From the NCBI GenBank assembly GCA_023159155.1, contig JAJNNX010000016.1, positions 744,001-808,000 on the forward strand: 64,000 nt of DNA, given 5' to 3'. Numbering within the stretch: position 1 is the stretch's first letter; the number at the start of each line of letters is the position of its first letter. Positions 1 through 12,059 of the stretch are shown here, piece after piece. Source of the DNA: Ustulina deusta. Taxonomy: Eukaryota; Ascomycota; Sordariomycetes; Xylariales; Xylariaceae. Position numbers and translations under genes: made by a program. Below the pieces are notes generated by a model. That model saw only the letters and a program-made list of their open reading frames with translations, was not told the DNA's origin and did not search any database.

Positions 1-1
1 G

Positions 2-637
2 CACGGGCTCGGACGCTTGGGCATTATGGAGGATTCTTGTGATGCGAGCGGAACGTGTAGCCAAGATGGCCAGACTTTCAAGGGAATCTTCTATCACCAT
101 CTCACGGCTTTTTGCGCCCCTCTGGAGACGCCACCACTAGACCTCAAACTACAAGTCAACAGGCGTGCCTTTACAAACATAAAAAAGTCTCACGCCGAAG
201 CCTGCAAATCTTACAGTGGTTGGCTCCGGCACAATGTGCACGCCGCCGTAGGGACGCAGGATGCTTCAGGGCGCTTTGGACAATGGTGGACTGCGGGTTT
301 ACTGTCGGGTACTTGGGTAGGCCCATGGCCGACGCTGGCGAATGACGGCATCCATGACAAGCCAAATGTGACTGATTACCGCAATTATGGGGTGCCCACG
401 GACACGACATGGCGCAGCGCGTCCCCCCATGAACCTACTCAAGCACCACACACATATCACTCGAAGCATGACCAATTGCCCTATGGCAGAGACAGAAAAC
501 AAATCCCGCTGGGGAACATGAAACGGCAGCGTCAAGCGAAAGACCCGAACGACCGTGGGCGTGGACGAACGGTCGAGACGCAAAGTGGAGGGCTGGGCCT
601 TCTTCGAGCGTACTGGAAAATCGCCCGGATACCGTAG
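2..637 (+). CDS. GH76 alpha-1,6-mannanase, 3' part (5' end outside window)
   Basis: Open from the first bases to a TAG at 635-637, so this is the C-terminal part of a gene starting upstream. The product resembles family GH76 fungal mannanases (Dfg5/Dcw1 group), which act on cell-wall or GPI-linked mannan. Visible signatures are a CDASGTCSQDGQTFKGIF block (about nt 38-91), HHLTAFC just after it, a SGWLRHNVHAA block and GRFGQWW. These match the conserved C-terminal half of the family, where the chain binds and cleaves alpha-1,6-mannose backbones. The last 90 or so residues are basic and low-complexity and look less family-like. The catalytic Asp pair would lie upstream and cannot be checked. 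No intron is needed in the visible part. Confidence 0.75.
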   Translation, partial: HGLGRLGIMEDSCDASGTCSQDGQTFKGIFYHHLTAFCAPLETPPLDLKLQVNRRAFTNIKKSHAEACKSYSGWLRHNVHAAVGTQDASGRFGQWWTAGLLSGTWVGPWPTLANDGIHDKPNVTDYRNYGVPTDTTWRSASPHEPTQAPHTYHSKHDQLPYGRDRKQIPLGNMKRQRQAKDPNDRGRGRTVETQSGGLGLLRAYWKIARIP

Positions 638-2577
638 GGCGGTGTTCGGGGATTTACGTCTGGGAGGCTAGTGTCATGTATTAGGTTGGAGAGTAATTTT
701 ATTCTTGCGTCAAATCTTGGGTTGGTACTGGGCATCCGAATAGGAGTTCGCAATGGCATTGAAAGTATCCAGGTGTAACTGTAACTTGTTGGCGATTATC
801 ATGACCGTGGGAGTCTGACAAAGTCGCTCATCTACCGTACCACAGATTCGCATCCAGGTTACTTTAGGATACATAACCATGTATGACTTCACTTACACAG
901 GGGGTGCTCACCCTGGATGGCCGTATCACATACTTCCTTCTTCATTGCCAGTTGGGGTGATCTAACACTCGGGCTCTAGTGAGGTTATAAGGACAAGCAG
1001 AGGATCTACTCTCCATATAGACCAACATCCATCGGAGACACCTATCTGGACCGTAGAGTCATAATGCTGACAAGAAAGTAATAGGGGCCACTCGAAGGGA
1101 TTTAATTATGTCGAACGTTGGCGGAACTCAACCTTTTTTCTCTTATTGAATAACTCCCCGGGCTTCTCCTCGACCATCGCACGATACATATATGTACTGA
1201 CTTTACCTTTAGGTCTAACATGATACCAAAGTTGGACCCTCATAACCATAACTGAAACTAGCCACCGTACGCGAGTAACATCTAATACCTTGCGCGATTA
1301 ATAGCGATACCTAAGACGACATGCAATACTCGCTCGCAATTTGCATATGATATCCATAAATGGCTGTAGAAATCACATGCAGCCTACCTACCTTACTTAC
1401 CCTACATACCAAGTAGGTAGAACACTCGTAACAGTCCCATATTTCTCCAAGGTTAAGCTTCTGGTCCACGATGAATTCAATATTCCCGGCGAACCATGCA
1501 CGCGGCCGTTACACTAGCTTTAGGAGTAAGATGGGGTTTGCTAGGGGAGAGTACACTAATACACCTACACTCGCGCACTACCCTAGGCCACGGAAATCTT
1601 GATCTGGCTTTCTACCGCGTGAAGGCAAACCTCCCATGTACGAAGCCGACAGGTCCCAGTCTCGTTCCCCAAGCTCGATTAGATCAGGGATAATGACATC
1701 TGACATTATCTGGGTTGTGGTGGTCTTGGGCCAGCGCAGACTACCTACCTAGATTGACAGATAGCAGACCATCGCCAACACAACGCCATTGCACAAGCAT
1801 CATCCTCCACGGCGAAATATACATAAATAAATAAAGAGTAGCTTAAATACTAGCGACTACTTCATAGTTCATTTTATAGATTATTCCGTGGAATGTGTTC
1901 CTGGATGTCCAATACCACTTTCTCGCTGCTCGTTCTTTGTCTTGCACTCTGCCAGCCCCGTACCTACCCTTCTACGTTGATTTCTTCTCATGACAAGAAG
2001 CATCGAATCCACGATTCAACACCTTCTCCCAACCGCCCGCCCACACTTCGCTAGACTCTTGATGGTCCTCCGTGCAAGTAGAACGTTAGAAAATATAGAA
2101 GTCTGGATACCTATATTAGAGAACGGGTTATTCCACACGGGAGAGACTTCGTAGTTAAGGCCTACTCCAATCCGGAGCTAACTTCCCCCTTTTACATAGA
2201 GAAAAGAAAAAAATTTCCCTGCATATCTAGATTCAGGCGTTAACATCCCCATACCACGGCAAACACATCTTTTCCATGCGTAAACTTGTGCGGCGTATAT
2301 AATCAATTATATGTAATACACTTGTGGCCTACGTGACACTGCCAACTATAATACAGTATTGTGTCCTGTTCTTCCCGTATGTTTCCGATTTGACTCTTGA
2401 CCCCCATTGCACCCTTTCCTACCTAGTTAATTGAAAACTAAACAATCACCCACGTTACAGATGGATTTAACAGATATTGTTGGTAGCCGGATTTCGTAGT
2501 AGCCTGTGAGAGGTTGGTTGCCACAAGCCCAAAATCAATTTACATCGTATCTCCTTACATCAGAGCGCATAGGAACT
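638..2577. other. Intergenic region, no gene recognised
   Basis: It lies between the mannanase end and the ERD2 end. Only short ORFs occur, none with recognisable protein content. A cluster of CCTACCTACCTTACTTACC / GTAGGTAG motifs sits at about 1380-1425. Both flanking genes end here, so it probably holds two 3' UTRs and terminators. Confidence 0.5.
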
Positions 2578-3836
2578 TTAATCATTCCGCCACTCATTCT
2601 CATTGTTCACGCCAGGGGGTATATCCTTGTTCGAGTTGGTGCGTGACCCTGATGGCGCCGCCCCGTCGTCGTCGTCATCGTCGTCATCAAGAGCTCGTGC
2701 AAGCTCATCAGGATCCTGCATTTTAGCATCCGGATCGATAACTCCCGAAATCTCATCATTTGGGTCGTGTTGTTGCTCGTGTTCGAGTGTCGTGTCGTCG
2801 GCACTAATCGAGATACCCCGGGCACCCCACTTCGATCTCCGCTGAGATGAGGCATTGCCGTTTTCGTCGCCGCCGCTTAGAACTGGGGCGCTCTCCTCGT
2901 CTTCTTGGTCGTTCTCAAAATGCTTGTTGCCGAAAATACGGTTGAGAAGCCAGCCTCGCCTGATATCATCCGCATCGACGATGCCGCCATATCGGAGCTT
3001 AACCCGTTGTCGCGTGTAATACACCCAGAAGAAATCGAAATAGAGGGCCGTCTGAATGATGCCGAAAATGACGGACACGGCGTTCGGCTTCCGGTCGTTC
3101 GGGTCCAACTCTCTCCAGATCCAGTTCAGGCAGTACAGGGCGCGATAGGAACCTAGGGAGATGAGGTAGAATGAATCGATGACAGTCGGGACGTTCGTTT
3201 GTCGGAGGAGAAGGAGCTGGGGCAAGACGCATATCGATTCGAGAATTTGCGAGAAATCCCAAACCCACTATGAGATGCTGATTAGTCGCGGGTCCGAGCA
3301 CCGAGCGTAGGGAGGGACAAGGGCGAACCGTGAAGAAGGACCATTGCTCTTTGCCCTCGAAGATGAGCATCACGAAGGGCGCCAACAGTAGCGAGCCGGC
3401 GAGGATGGCAGCGCCGAGCTTCCAAGCGATCTCTCGCTCCCTCGTTCGCGGATAGAGCCAGCGCATGATAGCGATGATGTAGATGGAGGAGAGTATGTAG
3501 AACAGCTTAAAGAAGTAATTCCATGTTGACGTTTCGCTGAAGATATCGGTGTATCGGGAGCAGAACACGACTGCGTAGAGGACCTGCGTGATCCACGAGA
3601 CGCCTATTGCAGTGTTTAGCCGATGCAACGCTTGCCCGTGGTTCTCCTTCTCGGGGCATAGGTACCTTCAGCACTCCGGTTGCGGTGGATGGCATAGATG
3701 ATGATGACCTTGGAGAGGAGGTGGGAGACGTCTCCCAAGATGCGAAAGATCTACCACAGGGTCAGCGCAAGAGAGATGTCGGGGGGGGGGGGGGGGGGGG
3801 GGTTGCGCTCTGGAGTGCACGCACGTTCCAGCCCAT
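2578..3836 (-). CDS. erd2: ER lumen protein-retaining (KDEL/HDEL) receptor with acidic C-terminal extension
   Basis: Seven-helix receptor that retrieves HDEL/KDEL-tagged ER proteins from the Golgi through COPI vesicles. Exons 3825-3836, 3666-3750, 3329-3603 and 2578-3267 join to 1062 nt (353 aa). Exon 1 encodes only MGWN. It is followed by the classical N-terminus (FRILGDVSHLLSK, AIHRNRSAEG), VSWITQVLYAVVF, and the C-terminal core with SLGSYRALYCLNWIWR. The canonical family is about 210-220 aa. Here roughly 130 further residues follow the last helix; they are hydrophilic and include a run of eight Asp, so the usual C-terminal COPI-sorting tail is not terminal. Intron 1 contains a run of 22 G on the + strand. 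The gene is divergent from the Ame1-like gene, with 476 bp between starts. Identity is secure; the extension is read directly from the same frame. Confidence 0.9.
3781..3802. repeat. G22 homopolymer inside ERD2 intron 1
   Basis: Twenty-two consecutive G on the + strand, hence C22 in the ERD2 pre-mRNA, lying upstream of the intron 1 acceptor (TAG at 3751-3753). It can serve as a pyrimidine tract in RNA and as a G-quadruplex on the opposite DNA strand. Length is likely unstable and error-prone in sequencing. Confidence 0.95.
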
Positions 3837-4312
3837 CCTGTCGAGATGCGCAATGGTACAGCCTGGTGCAACTCGGCTTCGATGCTGTGCGAGGCGGCCG
3901 ATTATGAATAATGGCGTGTCAAGAATGCCGAGCTCACATAGCAGGAAAGTGCGCGGCACAATACAACGCGAGAAGGATGTTGGCGACCTGTTCTGCGTGG
4001 TTCTAGACTTCTAGTGCAGGCCTCAGCTTTCAGCTCGCAAGGGAAGCTCCGTGTCGCGATTACGTATGTCCTGGGCCACACTTGGTTGCGACAGTGGTGT
4101 GGCTGGGGCGATATCGAAGGCACAAGCCACAGTTGGCGTGGGATGAGGCTTGGCGCGTCTCCCCAACACGTCTCTCTTCATCCCTCCTCGATATGCGAAC
4201 ATTCCATACGTCAATTCGCCGATAGTTGGCAATTGCAAAGATATTGTTTTGTTCAATGTCTAGCAATGGTCTCATCGTCCAGAAATAACAACAGACTAGC
4301 TTCGTGACCGTC
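3837..4312. promoter_or_regulatory. Divergent promoter region ERD2 / Ame1-like
   Basis: 476 bp between two divergent start codons. No ORF of note. It must contain both promoters and 5' UTRs; I cannot point to a specific factor site. Confidence 0.5.
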
Positions 4313-6608
4313 ATGGCCACCAGTAAGTCCAGAATCTCCGCCGCATTGAACTTCCCACTAACCCAGCATCATTAGGCCGAGAGGAGCGCATGCAACAGCG
4401 CATGCGAGGGGCCGGGTGCGATTCTCCGTCCTTCGCTTATACTCTCTGCCGTTTTGTCTATTCTAATGCGTTTGCAACAGACGTCATGAAGTCGCCGACG
4501 ACTCCTTCGGCTTCGTTCTGCCCGTTGCCGAGGCTTCTCCCGATCCGTCTCCCCCCCTGCCCCAGACACGATCGGAGCCTAATACATCTGCGAAGCGGCG
4601 GCGACTGAATAACGAGCCTGGGTCTGCAGATTCACAGCCACCGAGCGCTTCAATTGCCACGAGGTCTTCAGCACGGCTGAGCAGCGGACAGAGACCCGCC
4701 CAGATCAATGCAACACAGCCAGACGTATTGCGACGAACTGGTTCGCCGCAGGTGAATTCTCCGCCCACAACAACAAGGAGAATTGCGGCCCGCTTGAGCA
4801 CGCTTGATCTAAGCCATGGCGGTACGCCCAAAGATGATGCCAGTGGTGATACTCGTCGCAGTTTGCCAGCTGCTGAAGCAACCATGGGAGAGTCGCAGGA
4901 CCAAGGAGGCTTCGAAGCCTTGCCAGAACCCATCCCGCAACGGCCTTCTGGAGGATCATGGGAATCTGCAGCGTCGAAACGTTCTGATGAGTCTATGATA
5001 GATTTTGTGGAAGAAGTTACAGAAAGCCCAGCTGCGGCTCCTGGGAGCGGCCGTCGCCGTCGTATCGAACAGACAGATGCCATAACCCAGAGCGCAAAAC
5101 TGCAAAGGGTGGTCATGCAAGAAGAGGAAGCAGGGGCCACTGGCGAAACCGCACCGTCATCTCCCTTGGCGCGGAAAACCAGGCAGAGTGTGCTAACGAT
5201 GGGCACTTTATCTACAAGGACCACAAGAGCAAGAGCAAGCGCAAGGAAAACACCATCATCTCCGACTGAGGTACTTGACGAATCGTCACCACTCGCGCGC
5301 CATTCTCGCCAAAGTAATAGCACAGCAGCGACGGGTTCCGCCCGGTCTACGCGGAGTCAACATCGTCGAAGTACTCCTGGTGCCGTCGGCTTCGGCGAAC
5401 TTTCTTCACCTCCGGATGCTGCAGGTTCTAGTAGTGCTAGGAAGCCTCAGCCGAAGATTCCAGACACTATACCTGAATCTCCGTACGAGATTGGCGAGAG
5501 TGGGGAAGAGACTCAGCAGATCGAGATAGAGGTTGAGGCTGAGGTCGACGCCGAGGCCGATAATGAAGAAGCCGAGGAAGTTGACGACCATGAAGCCGCC
5601 CGTCGAATTGGTCGCAAACGCCCTCGGGTCAGCCCTCGCCAGAAGCAGCTACCCAACAATGCGGATAATGCAGACTCGCCAACGGCCGAGGTGGAACGAC
5701 CTGCCAAGAAGAGTCAATCAAGGCAAAAGAAAATCAGTCCAGCGAAGCAAGCACAACCGAAAGCCGGCAAGCAGAAGAAAAAAACCCCTAGGAGACGGAA
5801 AAGTGATGGAGATTCCATTCCCGTCACAGTCCAGAGATACACAAAGCCACTACGGCGCAACGATAGTGATACAGATGAGGACATTCTCAATGCCGACATA
5901 CCTTTTACTGACCATAAGTCTCCAAACGTCGTTGATGTAGTGTTGCAGATGTGTGAGGAGTCATTAGACAAGTATCTTTCCGCATTGCACGAAGAAGCGA
6001 GCCAAGCAGATGGGTCAGCGAGCAGGAGGGTATATAGAACCAAGCTACGAGTTGTAGAAGCATTTCAAGAGGAATTACGGACACGACTACAGGCACAAGT
6101 GAGTACTCCTCGGTTTCGCCCTATCATTCATGAACTAACAGGCCTAGACCATTGCCCTCGATAACCTACGTACGCTTAAGAAGCGAGTACGTGCTGCACA
6201 GAAGGAGAAGGTTTCACTCCGTAATGAAATACTGAGGATTCGTGCCGAAAGAGAGCAAGTGGCTCTCAAGATGGATGCTGTCAGAGTGCGACACGAGACC
6301 GCAAATAAAGAGTCGCTGGTGGGTTCTCGTCTCCTTCCATGAATAAAATGATATACTAATGTAGTCAGCATCAACTGGGACTATCCTCTGCCATGGATGA
6401 CATTGAATTGGCTATCGAAAACGGTAAATTGGCACCTGAATTGAACCCCAAAGAACAGAAAATGGCGGAATTGGCAAATCTGGACATCTTAATTTCTCAG
6501 ATTACGAACCAAGTAAGCGCCGTAGGCGACGGAGCCGGGACCCTGAGACAGATCAAAGACTTCAATATGTTTCTTGAGCGCGCCGCCATCGCTCTCGAGG
6601 GCAGATGA
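4313..6608 (+). CDS. ame1: Inner kinetochore subunit, Ame1/Mis17 (CENP-U)-like
   Basis: Proposed component of the COMA/CENP-OPQUR part of the inner kinetochore, linking centromeric nucleosomes to the Mis12 complex. Exons 4313-4322, 4376-4415, 4481-6098, 6148-6318 and 6369-6608 give 2079 nt (692 aa). The short N-terminus, with ERMQQRMRGAG then DDSFGFVLP, is Arg-rich and resembles the Mis12-binding head of Ame1. The middle (about residues 40-400) is disordered, Ser/Pro-rich and acidic, with basic patches. The C-terminal part begins near IPVTVQRYTKP and continues into a coiled coil (LRTLKKRVRAAQKEK, then NEILRIRAEREQVA), the arrangement known from fungal CENP-U proteins, often annotated as AT-hook proteins. 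Starting at 4313 uses two tiny exons but restores one uninterrupted frame. Family assignment rests on the C-terminal block and architecture, so it is good but not certain. Confidence 0.7.
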
Positions 6609-9600
6609 TTGGAACTTGGATTATGAGTTTCTTGATGTATGAATAGTTCGCAACGACGAGACGAGGACATGATAATGTTGATATCACGGGCTGTTATGTC
6701 GTATTCAACCGGGGTACTTTGTCTGGTTAGGTAACTTTCGGTGTTTGTTGCTCACAACGTCCAAGTTCAGCGCTGTTGATCCATCCTCATAATGCTGGAC
6801 CGTGGGTCCCGTGAGACAGGCCAACCCCACAGATACGGGCGCTATAAAAACAATAAGGCCATGAACTCCCAAACTCGGATATCTTGCGCACGCATGACTA
6901 GACGAGGAATCCGAGCTTGTATATATGCTGTATTGTTTTGATTCGGGTTTAAGAGGGGTGTAATATCCAATTCGGGTAAAAGAGCAATATTGTCAATAGC
7001 TCTGTATCTCGATGGAATGGACTATGTCACCGTCTCAGTTCCTACTACCGGACGCCAGAAATGAGCATCTATGCTGCAAAATCTGCACTGCTCATCCGTG
7101 TGGTTTGGTGAGATGACCCGCAAGTATTCATAAGCTGACGCTGAACCACGGCGCCGAACGGGCTGTATTTGCTTTGTCGTCACGGGTCATATCGACTCGG
7201 GAGTACGGCGAGTCTGGGCTCCAGGCCCTGCGGCGGCGTTGAGCAAGCGATGAGAGATGACAGCGGCACATGAGTACATGAACTCTCCACTGGGATTACG
7301 CCAAGCCTCGGGGATGGGCTCGGGTAGCGGCAACAGTACCTACTAGTAAGCTCTGGGCAAAGGGACCTGTCAAAATGGCTTGATTTGAGCCGGTGGTCAA
7401 TGGGAGACGAGGACGGGGAAGCAAGCAAGGGTTCAGATGTTACGATGCTATTGGGATGGAGATTGTATATGATATTCAACCTATCTAGGTGGTTATATGC
7501 ATGAGAGATATGGAGAGATGATGATTTTTGTCACGTGAATTTTGCTTGGTGCTTGGTCATTACCCGGCAGAAGGGATTCAGAAAGCTCTAGACCAAGTGA
7601 ACTTTGTTATCTAGCTAGTTAGTTATGACGAGAGGAATACGTTGATGATGACTGAATAATACCGTTATCTATGAATTCGGGCCAGATTAGGTAGGCTGTA
7701 TGATCGACGCCAAGGATCAGTCAATTCGTACCGACTCGAATTACCTACCCCTACACTCGAGACCTCTGTACGGCAATATACCCCTTACATAATACCTAGC
7801 ACTTGAGCGCATGGGCAGACAGAGAATACCTAAGGTAAGAAAGAGAAGAATATAGCATTGAATAGCTTGCGGTGAGCCCCTGCAGGTGATCCGATGTCGT
7901 CGTCATTTTCGATAGAAGATGAGGTCTTTTGCCTAACCATTGATCACTTCAACTGCTAGTGGGAGTCACACATCGGATATGTGTGCAACAAACACTTCTC
8001 GTCATTAGATCCTTTCCAAGTGCTCTGAATAAATATTGTACGATGCTTGATAGGGATTCCCCCAGACCGGCGTGTGTATGTACTGGGAAATTGTTAGGTA
8101 TGCTGATGGGCAGCATGATCGAGGGAGCGCAAGGAGATAGTAGGTAGGTGGCTGTGTCTACATGTAAGGACATGTCTGCATCTGCAGCAGGACTACCTGC
8201 ATGTACGTGGGACATGTACACTAGAGTGTTATTAGGTGGCGTATGAAAGGATCTCATTACCGTAACCCGATCAATCTCGGGTGCAAACCGGATACTATGT
8301 ATACAATCCATCGCGCCAACGGAACACGCATCAGGAGGTACAATATATAATCAATCTTGTGTCAAGGCATCAACACATCGCATTCCAACTTGGACATGAC
8401 TCTCGAAGAGCCCAAAGGTCCGAGATATTTTCAGCCCAGGTACCTTCGGCAATGCATTACTCAGTGCTGCTAGCGTGAGATATTACCTGCGTAGTGTATA
8501 CTGCATCACTAGACCCTGAGTCGTGTCGAGCAAGATGGCCGTGTTTCACAGCAGGTTCCCTCACCAAATACGGAGTAGTGTCCGGCCATGCTGCAAATGT
8601 CAAGTTGCGGTGTTGGCCACAGCCACTTAGAGTACGACGGCAACTTGAAGCATGAATATTGGTTGGGGCGCTGCCGTGGTTTGTGCTAGGTATATGCATG
8701 ATCAGCTGGTCAGGGATACCTACTGTACCTAGCATAGTATAGGTACCTACCTAAGAATGCAGGAGGTCTGCGCGGATTTACAATGCCTACCTAACCTACA
8801 TCACTTCGGTCATTTGCCGAGCCTGTAGGTACCATCAATGGTATATGTGTAGGTAGGTAGCATAGATGCATAGTGTACCTTGGATATTGAATCAGGGAAT
8901 ACGGGTGACCAACGTAAGCCCATTTTGTTTGCAACCCATATCACAGACGGTGATTGGCCGAGTTGCATATTTGTTTGTTGATTGGACGCCATCTTGGCAA
9001 GGGCTCCTTGCTGGGGAAGAGATGACGAAGGTATCGAGACTAGTCGATTCGTCGACCTAGTTGGCTCGTCGGTCAGTTTGACTGGGTCGGCTCAAGCTTT
9101 GTGGCTTGTGGATCCCCAGGCGTAGTAGTACTATAGCGCTACCTGTTTCATAGGTACTTAGGTATCTAGGGACATATCGCGAACCAATTGCTGATTGTGT
9201 TTGAGGTGCCGGTCAGACCATAAAAGTGGATTCCCTTAAGGTCCCTCAGATATCGAATGGGTACCTACCTAGGTACCTACATAGGTATATGTACACTGTC
9301 TACTATGTAGGTAGTGTAGGTGCGTCCTTTACACTCCATCCTAGGTGTGCCTACCTAGTATACCTACTCCTAGTAAGTAGCTACCTATGTATATGTATAT
9401 ATATTTTCTTATGTTTTTATTTGTTAGTTAGGTACCTTACGTGTATACCTACCATCTAATTCACGCAGCATCTACCTGTAGGGTAATTATTATTGGTTGT
9501 GTGTACCTAACTATCTATCTAGATCATTGGATGGATGGGAATGGTAGAAATGTTTTGTCGAGTACACTACATGTAGGTACCCAATACCCCCTTCCCAAGG

Positions 9601-9903
9601 GTCCCAACCCCAGAATAAAGGGAGGGCGCCAACTGGGTTGAAGCTGAACAAAGGATTGCAGTGGACTGACTGGCTGGTCGGTCTTGCCGTTGTAACCGTC
9701 TCCTCAAACGCGTGTATAAAGGGGCCTCTATTCCAGCCCTGCCACCTTCAAGTTCGTGACTTCTTCCCTCCTTTTTCTCTTCGAAATCTAGGAACCGAAA
9801 AGACTTCATCGCATTCGTGATTTGGGTAATACGTATCAAACACATCCAAGCGTCACCAATTCCATCCACAACTACATATATTTCTCAAACAGACATAGAA
9901 ATC
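6609..9903. other. Long intergenic region with TAGGTAC-type motif arrays
   Basis: 3.3 kb without a supported gene; all ORFs are short and compositionally non-coding. From about 7690 on it is rich in TAGGTA/TACCTA words. The last 150 bases before 9904 are pyrimidine-rich and look like the promoter and leader of the small Cys-rich gene. Confidence 0.5.
8700..9480. repeat. Dispersed palindromic TAGGTACCTACCTA motif cluster
   Basis: Dense, irregularly spaced copies of TAGGTA, TACCTA and their palindromic fusions (for example GGTACCTACCTAGGTACC at about 9260-9278). Similar words occur at 1380-1425, 7690-7800, 8140-8240, 20940-20955, 30175-30235, 33525-33555 and 45705-45735, mostly in intergenic DNA. 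There is no fixed period, so this is not a satellite. Confidence 0.7.
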
Positions 9904-10289
9904 ATGCCTGCTCCTCAAGAACCTCAGCAACAGGCCCCAATGGAGATGAGCTCGACCTCAGTTCCTGGCATCGTCACTCAACAGCCTGTATGTCTATTGT
10001 GACCGTCTCCCTACCGCTCGCTCTATTCCCTACCTCTTTTTGCGCTTCCAATTTCACTTCCTATGCTGTCAACTCCTATCTCATGATGCACTGGCCCCCT
10101 ATCCGAGCCAAGCTGGTCTTTAGCTGCTAAATATCTACGATAATGCAAAGACGACTTGCTACAACTTAGCTAACACATTCATTGACATAGGCCGCCGAAC
10201 CCCAGCCTGACATGTCCCTCCGAGGTGGTGAGGAAGCAGGTTGTGAGATCTGCTGTGGACTTTGCGCATGCCAGGAGGGCTGCTGCTAG
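9904..10289 (+). CDS. Small C-terminally Cys-rich protein (60 aa)
   Basis: Two exons, 9904-9987 and 10191-10289, join in phase 0 to 183 nt (60 aa). The N-terminal half is Gln/Pro-rich and polar. The C-terminus is EAGCEICCGLCACQEGCC, seven cysteines in 18 residues, following a short RGG stretch. This is the layout of small fungal Cys-rich tail proteins resembling CYSTM peptides, thought to be membrane- or metal-associated stress proteins; no precise role can be given. The intron starts GTATGT and ends GACATAG. The stop TAG at 10287-10289 is followed in the same frame by 187 sense codons, described separately. Confidence 0.65.
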
Positions 10290-10853
10290 AGACATAATCG
10301 AGACAACGTCCAGGCCCAGCCTCTAATCCCTGCCATCCCACTCTCTCGTTTACCCCAGATACGTCCATCAAGTCCTCCACGCCTCCTAGCATCGGCAATC
10401 TCCGGCTCAAGCCCTGCGCCTCACAATGACGACCAACAACCACCTTCCCCAACTCCACCCCAGAGAGAGGTAGCTGTCAAACCCAGGGTTAGATTTGTTC
10501 TCCCTCCCTCTCATCATTCACCCTCGGCCAGTAGTTCGAATTCTCGAGATGATGGCAATTCTAGTGGGGGGAGTAGAGACAGGAGCTCGGGCCCAAGGAA
10601 TGGTGGTGAACACCGTCGGTTTCCATTCGACACAACATGGATGCAAGGTATTCTTGGTGAAAGCTCCTCTTTAGCCGGTCGAAACAGTGCGGGCAAAGGC
10701 AAGAGAAAAGTCAGGGTTAACAAAAAGAACAAGGGCAAGGGCAAGGACGTAGATAATAGTGCCGGCCTTCTTGACGATGAGGATCTTGGCGTAGAGCCAT
10801 TTAGACATTTTGGGAGACTTCAATCAATTCCCGAGGAGAGTGCCGAGGAATAG
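10290..10853 (+). other. In-frame open region behind the Cys-rich gene (possible alternative isoform)
   Basis: From the codon after TAG 10287-10289 to the TAG at 10851-10853 the same frame stays open for 187 codons. The first ATG comes only at 10641. The translated sequence is Pro/Ser-rich, then basic (KGKRKVRVNKKNKGKGK), then acidic, ending FGRLQSIPEESAEE. A good acceptor (pyrimidine-rich, ending TTTACCCCAG at 10358) begins this frame in phase 0. Exon 9904-9987 could therefore splice directly to 10359 and give a 192-residue protein with a wholly different tail. The other readings are stop-codon readthrough, or a separate gene with an unseen 5' exon. Confidence 0.4.
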
Positions 10854-12059
10854 AAACTTGGGCTACCTATGTCATGTACTCTACATTTTGTCCGTCAGTA
10901 GCGTTTCTTAGTACTACTTACCCATAGAGCGTTCTTTCAAGATATTTCAAACCTTTTCCCAGCAGCCGCTCTAACTTCTTCTTCAACATATTGGGATTGA
11001 AAAATAATGACGATGTGACGTTGAATAGAATGAAACAAGCATTCGCCCCATCTCTTGGCGATCTCTTGGCCGCCGCTTGGCGAAACCCGGCTCTTCGTCA
11101 TCGGCTGCCTAGCCTGCCTTCAGGAATGAAGATCTCGAATGGGGGGAAGTGTGTCTTGGCTGAAGCCCCTTATTCCAAGACAAGATGACTAGCCTGATAG
11201 GTAGCCTATGTCTTTGATCGAATGTCGGGATTATATAATCCTCACCCACCCTCTTCCTCTCCGGCAGAGAATTTCGTATGATCGTTTTGATTTTTCTCTT
11301 TCTCTTCCATGCCATACGGCTTTATGTGGCGACAGACACGATTCTTGCTATTCACTAGTTCCGAGGTCTTATGCTGTAGTTTGCTTCTTACGGCGGCTAG
11401 GAACCCGGGTTGTCGTCGGTTTCTTGGTAATGTAAGATCAGAGGTATGTATGTGTGTATGTAATGTATAGATTGGTCCGCGATGTCCTCATTCTGGAGGC
11501 AGATGGCGCAAGTCTTGGCTGTGAATATCGACTAACTAAATGACCTCGGAGGAGCAATGAAAAACCTCGGACTCGGAGGGGGAGATTTAGCGGATGGATG
11601 CTCACATCAATAGCAGCTAGGCATGTAGTCTGGCAACATGTCTTTCATGGTCTCATTTCTCCCGCTGATTGGATTGCCTTGGTTGAATTTTGACATCACA
11701 TTCATATATACGTGAGTAGGCGTACGACGATATAGCTCTTAAATGAGGCAGAAGCAGCAAGCTGACTCTACCTACCTATATAATACTTTGAGTTAACCTG
11801 AGGTAAATGTAAATATACGATAATAGACTGGGTAGTTCGTCCTGCGAGATGACATGGAACTGCGTCTACGATATCGGATAACGGGATTCGTTCATTATTT
11901 TAGACTATATACAATATGATACAATCATTCAGCCATTTATGCCTGAGCTTAGTCCTAGTAAACCCGCTAGGATACCAGCAGAAACGTCATGCGGTAACCT
12001 TTGTTCCGCTTGTAGAGTCGGGCTATAATAGGCGCCTTAGTACGCTTCATATAAGGGCG
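10854..12059. other. Intergenic, convergent 3' ends
   Basis: 1.2 kb between the ends of two convergent transcription units. I see no supported gene; ORFs are under 80 codons without recognisable content. Confidence 0.5.

Noticed and set aside
4484..5323. 279-codon minus ORF
   Set aside because: Antisense to the Ame1-like exon 3; Ser/Val-rich composition follows from the complementary codons.
9904..10853. TAG reassigned as a sense codon (seen also at 22795)
   Set aside because: Other genes here (for example spc7's neighbour at 9904 and the GH76 end) stop normally at TAG, and splicing explains both cases better.
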